Shown here: piece by piece, positions 6,486 to 14,382 of the stretch
How the letters are laid out: every line of letters begins with the position of its first letter
Numbering within the stretch: position 1 is the stretch's first letter
From: Geminicoccaceae bacterium
GTDB taxonomy: Bacteria; Pseudomonadota; Alphaproteobacteria; Geminicoccales; Geminicoccaceae
Assembly (NCBI GenBank): GCA_030824835.1
Contig: JAPJRA010000023.1
Location: 1-15,918 of the forward strand
DNA length: 15,918 bases
Direction: 5' to 3'
Made by a program: the position numbers and the translations under genes
The notes under the pieces: generated by a model
Told to the model about the DNA's origin: nothing
Database searches by the model: none
What the model saw: the letters and a program-made list of their open reading frames with translations, nothing else

Positions 6486-7232
6486 ATGAGCGCCATCGAC
6501 CTTGGGCTGGCCGGGCGGCGCGTGCTGGTGACCGGAGCCAGCCGCGGCATCGGCGCCGCCGCGGCGCAGGCCTTCGCCGCCGCCGGCTGCAAGCTGGCGC
6601 TGCACTACCATACGGAGCCCGCCGAGGGGGCGGCGCTGCCGGCCGCGGCACTGCTGCAGGGCGACTTCGCGGCGATGGACGATGTCCGCCGCGTGGTGGC
6701 GGAGGCCACGACGGCACTGGGCGGTCTGGACGTGCTGGTCAACAATGCCGGCCACATGCTGGGGCGCGTGCCGCTGGCGGAGATGAGCGACGAGGCCGTC
6801 GATCGGGTCTTCGATCTGAATGCCCGCTCGGTGGTGGCGGCGTGCCGGGCCGCACTGCCGGCGCTGACGGAAAGCCGCGGCTGCATCATCAACGTGACAT
6901 CGATCTCCGCGCGCAGCGGCGGGAGCGCCGGCTCGGCGCTGTACAGTGCGGCCAAGGCGTTCGTCGCGACCTTCACGCGCGCGCTCGCCACCGAGCTGGC
7001 GCCGCAGGGCATCAGGGTCAACGCCGTGGCGCCGGGCACGATCCTGACCCGCTTCCACGAGATCTACTCAACGCCGGAGAAGCTGGAGGCGACCCGGCAG
7101 CGTATCCCGCTCGGCCGCCTGGGCGAGGGCCGGGACTGCGCGGGCGCATTCCTCTATCTGGCCTCCCCGCGCTGGGGCGGGTACGTGACCGGGCAGGTGA
7201 TCGAGGTGAACGGCGGCCAGTTGATGCCCTGA
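6486..7232 (+). CDS. SDR-family NAD(P)-dependent oxidoreductase (classical, FabG-like)
   Basis: This 248-residue classical short-chain dehydrogenase has cofactor motif TGASRGIG (16-23), NNAG (86-89), the structural Asn112, catalytic-site Ser139 in VTSISA, and Tyr153/Lys157 in YSAAK. It also has RVNAVAPGTI (177-186) and the terminal GQVIEVNGGQLM. All catalytic residues are intact, so it should be an active carbonyl/alcohol oxidoreductase. The substrate cannot be read from the sequence: FabG-like, sugar and cyclic-alcohol dehydrogenases share this layout. It is divergent from the HAD hydrolase and converges on the GGDEF-EAL gene with 15 bp between stops. Nothing in the flanks points to a pathway. 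Confidence 0.9.
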   Translation: MSAIDLGLAGRRVLVTGASRGIGAAAAQAFAAAGCKLALHYHTEPAEGAALPAAALLQGDFAAMDDVRRVVAEATTALGGLDVLVNNAGHMLGRVPLAEMSDEAVDRVFDLNARSVVAACRAALPALTESRGCIINVTSISARSGGSAGSALYSAAKAFVATFTRALATELAPQGIRVNAVAPGTILTRFHEIYSTPEKLEATRQRIPLGRLGEGRDCAGAFLYLASPRWGGYVTGQVIEVNGGQLMP

Positions 7233-7247
7233 GGCCGTCGCTCGCTG

Positions 7248-10200
7248 CTAGCCCAACGCGGCGGCGCCGTGCACGGCCGGCAGCAGCAGATCCACCTCCG
7301 CCGCCGGCAGCGGCCGTGCGAACAGATAGCCCTGGACTTCGTCGCAGCCTGCAGCCACGAGGAAATCGCGCTGGTCCTTCGTCTCGACACCCTCCGCCAG
7401 GACCTTCAGCTGCAGCGTCTTGCCCAGATGGATGATGGTGCGGGCGATCGCGGCGTCGCCGGCATCCTGGGGCAGGTGGCTGACGAACGAGCGGTCGATC
7501 TTGAGTTTGTCGAGGCTGAAGCGCTTGAGATAGCTCAAGGACGAGTATCCGACGCCGAAATCGTCGAGCGCCAGGGTCACGCCGCAGTGATGTAGGGCCT
7601 CGAGCGTGGCCTCGGCACCGCGCCGGTCGCGCATCAGCATGCCTTCGGTGATCTCGAGTTCGAGACAGCGCGCGGGCAGGCCGGTCTCGTCCAGGATCTG
7701 GTTCACGAGCTCGGTCAGATCCTGGTAGGCGAACTGGGCCGGCGACAGGTTGACCGCGATGCGCGCGTCGAGCCAGCCGCGCTCAAACCACAGCCGGCCC
7801 TGGCGGCAGGATTCGCGCAGCGCCAGCTCGCCCAGCTCGAGGATGAGCCCGCACTCCTCGGCCACCGGAATGAAGCGCGCCGGCGACACTGGGCCGAGAG
7901 TCGGGTGGTGCCAACGCATCAGGCTCTCGACCCCGACTAGGCGGCTGGTGCGCAAGCAGAACTGCGGCTGGAACATGAAGCTGATCTCGCCGCGCTTGGC
8001 GGCATTGCGCAGCGAGCTCTCGATTCGTTTGCGCTCGTGCAGGCGCTCGTTCATGTCCGGTGAGAAGAACGCGAAGCAGCCGCGACCGGTGGCCTTGGCG
8101 GCGTAGAGGGCGAGATCGGCCTGGCGGAGCAGCTCCTGCGGATCGCCGCCCGCCGGCGTCCACAGCGCGATGCCGATCGAGGCGGTGGCATAGACTTCCT
8201 GGCCGTCGATCCGGTAGGGCAGGGAGAGTCTGGCCAGCAGGCGCTCGGCGAGATTGGCCGCCGCACTGGTGCTGCCGGCCCCCACCTGGATCACGGCGAA
8301 TTCGTCGCCGCCGAGACGGGCCACCGTGTCGCAGCCGCGGATCTCCTCCGCCAGCCGCAGCGCCACCCGGCGCAGCAGCTCGTCGCCGGCGGCGTGACCC
8401 ATGGTGTCGTTGACACCCTTGAAGTCATTGAGGTCGAGGCAGTGAACCGCCAGCGGGACGCCGGTGCGGCGAGCGCCGGTGACGGCGCGACTCAGGCGAT
8501 CGTCGAACACGACCCGGTTCGGCAACGACGTCAACGCGTCGTGCTGCGCCAAATGCCGGATCCGATCTTCGGCCTCGATTCGCTCGGTCACGTCCTGACA
8601 GGTGCCGAACAGTGCCGCCGGCTGACCGTGCGCGTCGTTCTCGACCTCGGCGTCGATGCTGACGAAGCGTAGCCGGCCCTTCGGCTTGTGCAGGCGGACG
8701 GTGACGCTGAAGCGTTGCGCCCGGCGCAGGGAACGACGGCCCTCCTGCAGCAGCCGACGGCGGTCCTGGGCCTGGATCGCGTGCAGCACGGCCCGCAGGC
8801 GGGGCACGAAACTGGCTGGGTCCTCCCCCCACAGCTCGAACATCTGGTCCGACCATTCGAGCGTCAGGCTGCCCAGCGGCTGGCGCCAGGAGCCGATGCG
8901 GGCAATGGTCTGCGACCGCTTGAGCGAGGCCTCGCTGTGGCGCAGCTCCTCCAGCATCCGCCGCCGCGTGGTGATGTCGTCGACGATGGTCAGGATGTAG
9001 CCGCAGCCGCCGCTCTCGTCCGGGATGGCCAGCTTCTTGACGTGCAGCCAGCGGCGCTGGCGCCCCTCGCCCTGGGCCACCTCGCGCTCGAGCACCAGGG
9101 CCGGCTGGGCCACGATGCTGTCGTCGAGCGTGCCCAGGAAGGCGGCGTCATCGGGCGCGAACAGATCGTCCGCGGATCGCCCGACGCCGATGCGGGCCCC
9201 GGCTGCGGGACTGGCGAGCTTGGCCTGGACGGGGTTGTTGAAGAACAGGTAGCGCCGCGTGCGCGCGTCCTTCACGGACAGCGCCGACGGCAGGTGCTCG
9301 AGGATCCGGCTGAGGAATGTCCGGCTTTCCGCCAGTGCCCGCTCGGCAGCCACGCGCTCGCTGATGTCCTGCTGCATGGACAGGATGAACGCGGCTTGGT
9401 TCTGGTCCCCCGGGATCACGACGCTGCGGCTGTAGAACTGGCGCTCTGCGTCGCCCTGCCCGAGCGTGAACACCCGTTCCGCCACCGTCTCCGGCACTCG
9501 CTGCAGCCGCGCGTCGTCGGCGCGCAGGGTAGCCGCGATCGGCTCGGGCAAATTGGCCGGCGTCCCGTCGGCCGGCTCGCCGGTAAGCCGCCCGAGCAGC
9601 TCGGCGAACTCCCGGTTCACGCGCACGAGCTTGCCCGTCCCGATCTCGCGCACGGCCACGAGGGCCGGCATGTAGTCGATGACCGCGTCCAGGAACGCAT
9701 TGGTCCGATCGAGCGCCCGCTGTGCCTCGACCTGGGCCGTGATCTCGATGTTGTAGGTCAGCAGGTAGCGGACCTCCTCTGTCGCATCGGCGATCGTCAG
9801 TTTTTTGGAAAGGAACCAGCGCGGCCGGCCCTCGCTCTCGATGCGAAAGCGGGTCTCGTGAATGCCGCCCGGCGCGCGCAGCAGCGCGGTCTCGACTTCA
9901 TCGATCTCGGCGGCCAGCGAAGGCGGGTAGATCTCATGCACGGTCCTGCCGACCATGCTGACCGTGGTGTCACCGGGCGATACGACCTCCGCACCGCGCA
10001 CCTCGACGAACCGTCGCGTGCGGGCGTCCTTCAGTGCCAGCACGCCGGGCAGGTGATCCAGCATGATCCGTAATGTCTCAGGATCGTCGGCTGGGCGTCC
10101 CCCTTCCGGAGCGATGGCCATCATGCCCTTGGGCTCACGCACGCCGAGGAAGCCTCGAATCGATGCCTCGCTGCGCTCGCCGAGCGGTTGCCATCGCAGC

Positions 10201-10508
10201 TCGAGCGGCGGACCACCCTTGACGCGGTAGGCCATCAGGCTGCCCGCGCTGCCGCTTTGGATCATCGCATGCAGCCGTTCCCGGCTGCCTGGCTGCAGGC
10301 TGTCGCCCGCCCGCAGATGTGGTGGCTCGCCGTCGCCCAGCTCCAGCAGGCGTCGCGCCGATGGGTTGGCAGCAGCAATACGGCCATTGGCCAGTACCGC
10401 CGCCATGCCGTCGAAGGCAGCGGCCAGGGCGGCGGCGACCACCGGATCCACCCGGCTAAGGGCGGCCGATGCGGCGGCGGGGGCAGAGGCGGGCGCAATT
10501 CCGAGCAC
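7248..10508 (-). CDS. Multi-PAS GGDEF-EAL cyclic di-GMP enzyme
   Basis: This 1086-residue protein lacks an obvious signal peptide or membrane segment, so it is probably cytoplasmic. The N-terminal 645 residues form about five PAS-type sensor modules (roughly 25-130, 145-260, 270-390, 398-515, 525-645). Modules two and four share LP..L..KDARTRR. The GGDEF domain (about 652-815) is intact: DLNDFKGVNDTMGH (692-705), ARLGGDEF (730-737) and an I-site RGCD (724-727) five residues before GGDEF. The EAL domain (about 830-1075) has ESL (861-863) in place of EAL but keeps the Glu. It also has NLSPAQF, LEITEG, DDFGVGYSSL (982-991), Lys1003 in KIDRSF, and Glu1039 in LAEGVET. Both cyclase and phosphodiesterase activity look possible. 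The start is GTG 10508, the first in-frame start after an upstream stop; a later start is possible. It lies 69 bp downstream of glxA on the same strand. Confidence 0.93.
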   Translation of the reverse strand: MLGIAPASAPAAASAALSRVDPVVAAALAAAFDGMAAVLANGRIAAANPSARRLLELGDGEPPHLRAGDSLQPGSRERLHAMIQSGSAGSLMAYRVKGGPPLELRWQPLGERSEASIRGFLGVREPKGMMAIAPEGGRPADDPETLRIMLDHLPGVLALKDARTRRFVEVRGAEVVSPGDTTVSMVGRTVHEIYPPSLAAEIDEVETALLRAPGGIHETRFRIESEGRPRWFLSKKLTIADATEEVRYLLTYNIEITAQVEAQRALDRTNAFLDAVIDYMPALVAVREIGTGKLVRVNREFAELLGRLTGEPADGTPANLPEPIAATLRADDARLQRVPETVAERVFTLGQGDAERQFYSRSVVIPGDQNQAAFILSMQQDISERVAAERALAESRTFLSRILEHLPSALSVKDARTRRYLFFNNPVQAKLASPAAGARIGVGRSADDLFAPDDAAFLGTLDDSIVAQPALVLEREVAQGEGRQRRWLHVKKLAIPDESGGCGYILTIVDDITTRRRMLEELRHSEASLKRSQTIARIGSWRQPLGSLTLEWSDQMFELWGEDPASFVPRLRAVLHAIQAQDRRRLLQEGRRSLRRAQRFSVTVRLHKPKGRLRFVSIDAEVENDAHGQPAALFGTCQDVTERIEAEDRIRHLAQHDALTSLPNRVVFDDRLSRAVTGARRTGVPLAVHCLDLNDFKGVNDTMGHAAGDELLRRVALRLAEEIRGCDTVARLGGDEFAVIQVGAGSTSAAANLAERLLARLSLPYRIDGQEVYATASIGIALWTPAGGDPQELLRQADLALYAAKATGRGCFAFFSPDMNERLHERKRIESSLRNAAKRGEISFMFQPQFCLRTSRLVGVESLMRWHHPTLGPVSPARFIPVAEECGLILELGELALRESCRQGRLWFERGWLDARIAVNLSPAQFAYQDLTELVNQILDETGLPARCLELEITEGMLMRDRRGAEATLEALHHCGVTLALDDFGVGYSSLSYLKRFSLDKLKIDRSFVSHLPQDAGDAAIARTIIHLGKTLQLKVLAEGVETKDQRDFLVAAGCDEVQGYLFARPLPAAEVDLLLPAVHGAAALG

Positions 10509-10577
10509 GCCGCCACCGTGGCATCACCCAGCTAAGACTTGCTTAAAGCGCCGCCAATCGTTGTGGCGTGTGGCGGG

Positions 10578-11552
10578 TCAGCCAGCCGCGCGTGCTTCCC
10601 GCCTGTCTTGCCCCAGAGTCGTGGACGAGGTACGGGCGGCGCGGCGAATCACTTGCGGCGGCTGCCCAAATGCGCGCAGGAAGGCGCGTCGCATCCGGTC
10701 CCGGTCGGCAAAGCCCGTCTGCCGGGCGACCACGTCGATCGGATGGCGGCTCGTCTCCATGAGCTGGCGCGCCGCCTCCAAGCGCAGATTCTCGACCGCC
10801 TTCGCCGGGGACTGGCCCGTCTCGGCCTGGAAGGTGCGGCTGAACTGCCGCGGGCTGAGATGGGCGACCTCGGCCAGATCCTCGACGCTCAGCCGTGTGT
10901 GCAGGTTTTGCTTGGCATAGGTGATCGTGGTCTGGATGCGGTCCGATTTAGGTGACAGCTCGAGCAGGGCCGAGAACTGGGACTGGCCGCCGCTGCGGCG
11001 GTGATAGACGACGAGCTTGCGGGCGACGGCCCGCGCGATCTCGATCCCGAGATCCGCCTCGATCAGGGCCAGCGCGAGATCGATCCCGGCAGTCATGCCG
11101 GCCGACGTCCAGACCGGCCCGTCGGCGACGAAGATTCTGTCTTCCTCCACCCGCACCTTGGGATAGCGCGCCTGCAGCTCGCGCGCCCGGGCCCAATGCG
11201 TGGTGGCGCGCCGCCCGTCGAGCAGTCCGGCCTCGGCGAGGACGAACGCGCCGGTGCAGGTTGAGGCGATCCTGGTGGCGTGTCGCGAGGCATGACGGAC
11301 GAAATCGGCCAAGGCGGGTGTGGGCGCCTCCATGGCACCGCCGACGATCAGCAGATCGTGACGGGCTGCCACGAAAGCTTCCGTCTGGACTGGGAAGCCG
11401 ACCGAGGTCCGGACCGGGCCACCGGCCTCCGACAGCAGCCGCAGCTCGTAGTACGGCCCGCCGGGCTGCAAATTGGCCACCTCGAACGCGGTGGTGGCGG
11501 CGAGGCTCATCGGCGAGTAGCCGGAGTGGACGATGAAGCCGACGACGCGCAT
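10578..11552 (-). CDS. GlxA-type transcriptional regulator (DJ-1/PfpI domain plus AraC HTH)
   Basis: The 324 residues match the usual length of the GlxA family. Residues 1-180 form a DJ-1/PfpI-like amidotransferase fold with the nucleophile-elbow Cys99 in IASTCTGAFVLAEAGLLDGR and the downstream ATTHW and VWTSAGMTAGIDLALALIE segments. Residues about 205-305 are a double helix-turn-helix AraC domain (SVEDLAEVAHLSPRQFSRTF and DVVARQTGFADRDRMRRAF). Such proteins bind DNA and respond to a small ligand through the N-terminal domain, and often control a neighbouring catabolic gene. The obvious candidate target is the divergent dehydrogenase across 107 bp, where an inverted repeat lies. The GGDEF-EAL gene follows on the same strand and could be co-transcribed. 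The start ATG 11552 has an upstream GCAGGT as a modest Shine-Dalgarno. Confidence 0.9.
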   Translation of the reverse strand: MRVVGFIVHSGYSPMSLAATTAFEVANLQPGGPYYELRLLSEAGGPVRTSVGFPVQTEAFVAARHDLLIVGGAMEAPTPALADFVRHASRHATRIASTCTGAFVLAEAGLLDGRRATTHWARARELQARYPKVRVEEDRIFVADGPVWTSAGMTAGIDLALALIEADLGIEIARAVARKLVVYHRRSGGQSQFSALLELSPKSDRIQTTITYAKQNLHTRLSVEDLAEVAHLSPRQFSRTFQAETGQSPAKAVENLRLEAARQLMETSRHPIDVVARQTGFADRDRMRRAFLRAFGQPPQVIRRAARTSSTTLGQDRREARAAG

Positions 11553-11567
11553 GGGGTTTACCTGCTA

Positions 11568-11602
11568 TGTCCTGAAATGCCGTGTATATGACATTCAAGA
11601 CG
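11568..11602. promoter_or_regulatory. Imperfect inverted repeat between glxA-type gene and divergent dehydrogenase, candidate operator
   Basis: TGTCCTGAAATG (11568-11579) faces CATTCAAGACG (11592-11602), whose reverse complement is CGTCTTGAATG. The half-sites agree apart from one extra base, one transition and the outermost base, with about 12 nt between them. The repeat starts 16 bp upstream of the glxA-type start and ends 57 bp before the dehydrogenase start, a typical place for autoregulation plus control of a divergent target. AraC-type proteins more often bind direct repeats, so the assignment is tentative. Confidence 0.35.
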
Positions 11603-11659
11603 GAAGTGAGCAAGGGTAGACCACTCTCCTCGGCCCCTTGGCCAGATGGAGTGCATGTG

Positions 11660-12475
11660 ATGAATGACGACAATGGCTGTGGCACCGCGCTGGTCACCGG
11701 TGCCTCCGCGGGCATCGGCGCCATCTACGCCGATCGGCTGGCGAGACGCGGATTCGACCTGATACTCGTGGCGCGCAACGATGAGCGGCTGCGGGCGGTC
11801 GCACGGCGGGTCGGCGCAGCTAGCGGTCGCACCGTCCAGATCATCAAGGCCGATCTCGAGGACAAGGCCGATCTTCTGCGGGTGGAGACCATGCTGCGTG
11901 ATAATGCTTCCGTCACGATGCTGGTCAATAATGCCGGCTTCGGTGCGGTGACGTCGCTGCTGCAGTCCAATGTCGACAGGATGGAGGCGATGATCGCGAT
12001 CAATGTCGGCGCACTCACCCGGCTGACCTATGCGGCCGTGCCAGGCTTTGTCGACCGTGGCCGCGGGGCCTTGATCAACATCGCCTCCATCGTCGCGATC
12101 GGGCCGGAAATCCTGAACGGCGTCTACGGTGCCTCCAAGGCCTATGTGCTGGCGCTCACCCAGTCGCTCCAGCATGAGCTGGCGGGCAAGGGCGTGCGCG
12201 TGCAGGCCGTGCTGCCGGGGGCCACTGCGACCGAGTTCTGGGACATCGCCGGCCTGCCGCACACGAGCCTGCCGTCAGACCGCGTGATGCGTGCCGAAGA
12301 GATGGTCGACGCGGCCCTTGCCGGCTTCGATCAGGGCGAGGTGGTAACGATCCCACCGCTGCAGGATGGTCGGGAGTGGCTGGCCTACGAGGCCGCGCGC
12401 CGAGCCTTGGCGCAGCAGTTCGGCCACGCGACGCCCGGGCCGCGCTACCGACCGACGTTGAAGGCCGCCAGCTAG
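11660..12475 (+). CDS. SDR-family oxidoreductase (DltE/COG0300-like)
   Basis: This 271-residue short-chain dehydrogenase has TGASAGIG (13-20), NNAG (90-93), Ser143 in INIASI, and Tyr156/Lys160 in YGASK, all intact. It also has VQAVLPGATATEFW (181-194), where the usual classical-SDR NxxPG..T is replaced. The sequence LVARNDERL after the second strand, with an Arg near the 2'-phosphate position, suggests NADPH. This pattern fits the DltE-like subgroup that reduces assorted ketones and acyl groups; the true substrate is unknown. The frame is open back to ATG 11582, but ATG 11660 is preferred because GATGGAG lies about 8 nt upstream and homology starts just after. GTG 11651 is another option. The divergent GlxA-type regulator probably controls it. 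It converges on the hydrolase gene. Confidence 0.87.
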   Translation: MNDDNGCGTALVTGASAGIGAIYADRLARRGFDLILVARNDERLRAVARRVGAASGRTVQIIKADLEDKADLLRVETMLRDNASVTMLVNNAGFGAVTSLLQSNVDRMEAMIAINVGALTRLTYAAVPGFVDRGRGALINIASIVAIGPEILNGVYGASKAYVLALTQSLQHELAGKGVRVQAVLPGATATEFWDIAGLPHTSLPSDRVMRAEEMVDAALAGFDQGEVVTIPPLQDGREWLAYEAARRALAQQFGHATPGPRYRPTLKAAS

Positions 12476-12494
12476 AGAGGCCTCGCCTCGCGCA

Positions 12495-13280
12495 TCAGCG
12501 GCTGAGCGCGTGCGCCAGCAGCGGCTGGAACAGAGTCGGCCGCTCGGCATGGGGCCAGTGGCCGGCATCGGCCACGACGGCCACCGAGGCAGCCGGAAAA
12601 TAACCGCGCAACGCTGCCTCGCCGGCCGGGTCGACATAGTCCGATCTGGCGCCGCGCAGGCAGTCGACCTTGCCGGCATAGCTCCGGCCCGCGAGCTCGG
12701 CCGGAAAGCCCGTGAGCGCCGGCATCGTGCGCAGCAGGACCTCAAGGTTGGGCTGCCAAGCCAGCCTGCCGTCGGCGGTGTCGAGGTTTTGGAGCAGGAA
12801 GCCGCGCAAGGCAGGGTCCGGTACGCCCTCGCGTAAGGCTGCGTCGACGTCGGCACGGCGCTGCGCGATGTGGAGCGGCACCGCCAGCATGGCGCGGATC
12901 AGGTCGTCATAGCCTTGCGCATAAGCAACTGGTGCGATGTCGACCACGACCAGGCGCTCCACCAGCTCGGGCCGGGACAGCGCCATGGTCATGGCCACCT
13001 TCCCACCCATGCTGTGGCCGACCACGCGGACCGGGCCGGCACCCAAGCCTTCGATCAGCGCCGCAACGTCGCCGGCCATCGCCGGATAGCTCATCTCGTC
13101 GGCCCACGGCGAGACGCCGTGGTTGCGCAGATCGACCAGATGGAACGCGTAGCTCGACTCGAGCGCGCGGGCGATGGACAGCCAGTTGCGCGCCCGGCCG
13201 AGCAACCCGTGCAGGACGACGACCGGTGGGCCATCGCCAATGGCTGTCCGACTGAGTTCGAGCGGCGTTGATGCCATCAT
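12495..13280 (-). CDS. Alpha/beta-fold hydrolase, YbfF-like esterase
   Basis: The protein has 261 residues. It shows the alpha/beta hydrolase series: oxyanion region VVLHGLLGRARNW (21-33), VDLRNHGVSP (49-58), nucleophile elbow VGHSMGGK (87-94) with Ser90, VVVDIAPVAY (111-120), a candidate acid Asp214 in ARSDYVD, and catalytic His241 in DAGHWPHAE. The combination DLRNHG...YPAMAGD...GHSMGGK...DIAPV is the signature of E. coli YbfF and mitochondrial ABHD11, which hydrolyse acyl or acyl-CoA esters. No signal peptide is visible, so it is presumably cytoplasmic. ATG 13280 (or ATG 13277) is chosen because GGGAG lies 7 nt upstream; the open frame further upstream has no support. It follows the PilZ/HlyD gene by 37 bp on the same strand, so it is probably the third gene of the synthase operon. 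Confidence 0.87.
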   Translation of the reverse strand: MMASTPLELSRTAIGDGPPVVVLHGLLGRARNWLSIARALESSYAFHLVDLRNHGVSPWADEMSYPAMAGDVAALIEGLGAGPVRVVGHSMGGKVAMTMALSRPELVERLVVVDIAPVAYAQGYDDLIRAMLAVPLHIAQRRADVDAALREGVPDPALRGFLLQNLDTADGRLAWQPNLEVLLRTMPALTGFPAELAGRSYAGKVDCLRGARSDYVDPAGEAALRGYFPAASVAVVADAGHWPHAERPTLFQPLLAHALSR

Positions 13281-13317
13281 GCGAGCGCTCCCGACGTGAA
13301 CTTTCCGATCAGGGACG

Positions 13318-14373
13318 TCATAGGAAGGTGACGCGCACGGCAAAGCCCAGATCGTCGAAATCGAATGGCCTGTCCGGGCGGATGACCACCGTGACACCCT
13401 GCCGCCCAACATCAGCGAGGCGCGGGGCCTCGCCCGCCTGCCCGCCGCGCAGCTTGAAGTTGATGCGCTCGATCTGGCCGCGATAGGGCTCAGGCTTGCC
13501 GGGGACGGTGATCTCGACCGTGCCGCCGACCTGCAGGCGGCGGGCGCTGTCCAACGGGACCTGCGCCCGCACGGTCAGCGGCTGGTCGGCGGCGACCAGC
13601 GTGGCGACGATCTCGCCCGGGTGGGCCACCTTGCCCGGGGGGACCAGCCACTCGTCCAGCACGCAGGCGCAGGGGCTGACCAGCGGCACCACGCTGTTGT
13701 CCGCAGCCCGCAGCCTGGCCACGGCGTCGCCGCGTTTCAGCAGCCCGTCCACCCCGACCTCCACGGTGCCGGTCGAGGCCGCGGTAACGCGATAGAGCGG
13801 GGCCTCGATCACGGCCTGATCGGTCGTCACGACGAGGTAGCGCTGATAGATGCCTGCCACGATCAGGGCCGTGAGGCCGGCACCGACCAGGGCGAGCAGC
13901 CCCATGCCGACATAGCGCCGGAGCCGACGGCCCCAGCCCTCGCGCTCGTTCAGCGCATGGAACAGGTTCTGGACCCGGGCCTCACCGACATTGTCGCGCC
14001 CGACCACGCTCAGGATGTCACCGCCGGAGACCAGCTCACCGGACAGATAGGCATCGACGATGAACCGGAACAGCGACAGCTGGCCTTGCGAGAGGGAGAG
14101 GAACTTGCCCCCGAACCGCGGCAGCTCCGGGAGGACATAGACCATCTGGGCATCGAGCCGCAGCGAGAGCTCGAAATCCTCGAACGGGAAGATCAGGCGG
14201 ACCGCGAAGCGTTCCCCGGGCTGGCGCGAGTCGAGTGGGCCCGCGACCCCAAAGCCGCCCACCGACCAATCGTCGACCATGTACTGCGTGCCGTCGATCT
14301 CCAGCACGATCGGAATCCGCAGTCGGACATACTGGCGATGGATCTCGGCTTCGTGGACGAGTTGGGGCTTCAT
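13318..14373 (-). CDS. Alg44-like PilZ/HlyD co-polymerase for exopolysaccharide synthesis
   Basis: This is a 351-residue bitopic inner-membrane protein. The cytoplasmic PilZ domain (about 10-110) has both c-di-GMP motifs intact: RQYVR (13-17, RxxxR) and DWSVGG (35-40, DxSxxG). A single membrane helix spans about 155-177. The periplasmic part (about 180-350) is an HlyD-type membrane-fusion domain with lipoyl/hairpin-like segments (TGTVEVGVDGLLKRGD, VPPGKVAHPGE). This order matches alginate Alg44, which binds c-di-GMP and activates the Alg8 polymerase; Pseudomonas Alg44 is somewhat longer. The gene starts 9 bp after the stop of the Alg8-like synthase, and its AGGA ribosome site (14381-14384) overlaps that stop, suggesting translational coupling. 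The polymer made is not known, so no alg name is assigned. BcsA-linked PilZ proteins lack the HlyD half. Confidence 0.9.
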   Translation of the reverse strand: MKPQLVHEAEIHRQYVRLRIPIVLEIDGTQYMVDDWSVGGFGVAGPLDSRQPGERFAVRLIFPFEDFELSLRLDAQMVYVLPELPRFGGKFLSLSQGQLSLFRFIVDAYLSGELVSGGDILSVVGRDNVGEARVQNLFHALNEREGWGRRLRRYVGMGLLALVGAGLTALIVAGIYQRYLVVTTDQAVIEAPLYRVTAASTGTVEVGVDGLLKRGDAVARLRAADNSVVPLVSPCACVLDEWLVPPGKVAHPGEIVATLVAADQPLTVRAQVPLDSARRLQVGGTVEITVPGKPEPYRGQIERINFKLRGGQAGEAPRLADVGRQGVTVVIRPDRPFDFDDLGFAVRVTFL

Positions 14374-14382
14374 GGCGTGATC

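Noticed and set aside
6395..6592. N-terminal extension of the HAD hydrolase
   Set aside because: It would overlap the divergent dehydrogenase start and Rossmann motif on the other strand. The extra residues are low-complexity, and HAD homology begins just after ATG 6394.
8688..10073. Open frame of 461 codons on the plus strand opposite the PAS region
   Set aside because: It is antisense to a clearly conserved multi-domain gene, has no recognisable motif, and long antisense frames are expected in GC-rich coding DNA.
10551..10576. Inverted repeat CCGCCA/TGGCGG between the glxA-type and GGDEF-EAL genes
   Set aside because: A six-bp stem with a 14-nt loop and no clear T-tract; GC-rich repeats of this size arise by chance. 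It could be a weak terminator but I cannot support it.
11582..11659. Earlier ATG for the DltE-like dehydrogenase
   Set aside because: It would place the start inside the candidate operator and add 26 residues that do not resemble an SDR. ATG 11660 has a better ribosome site.
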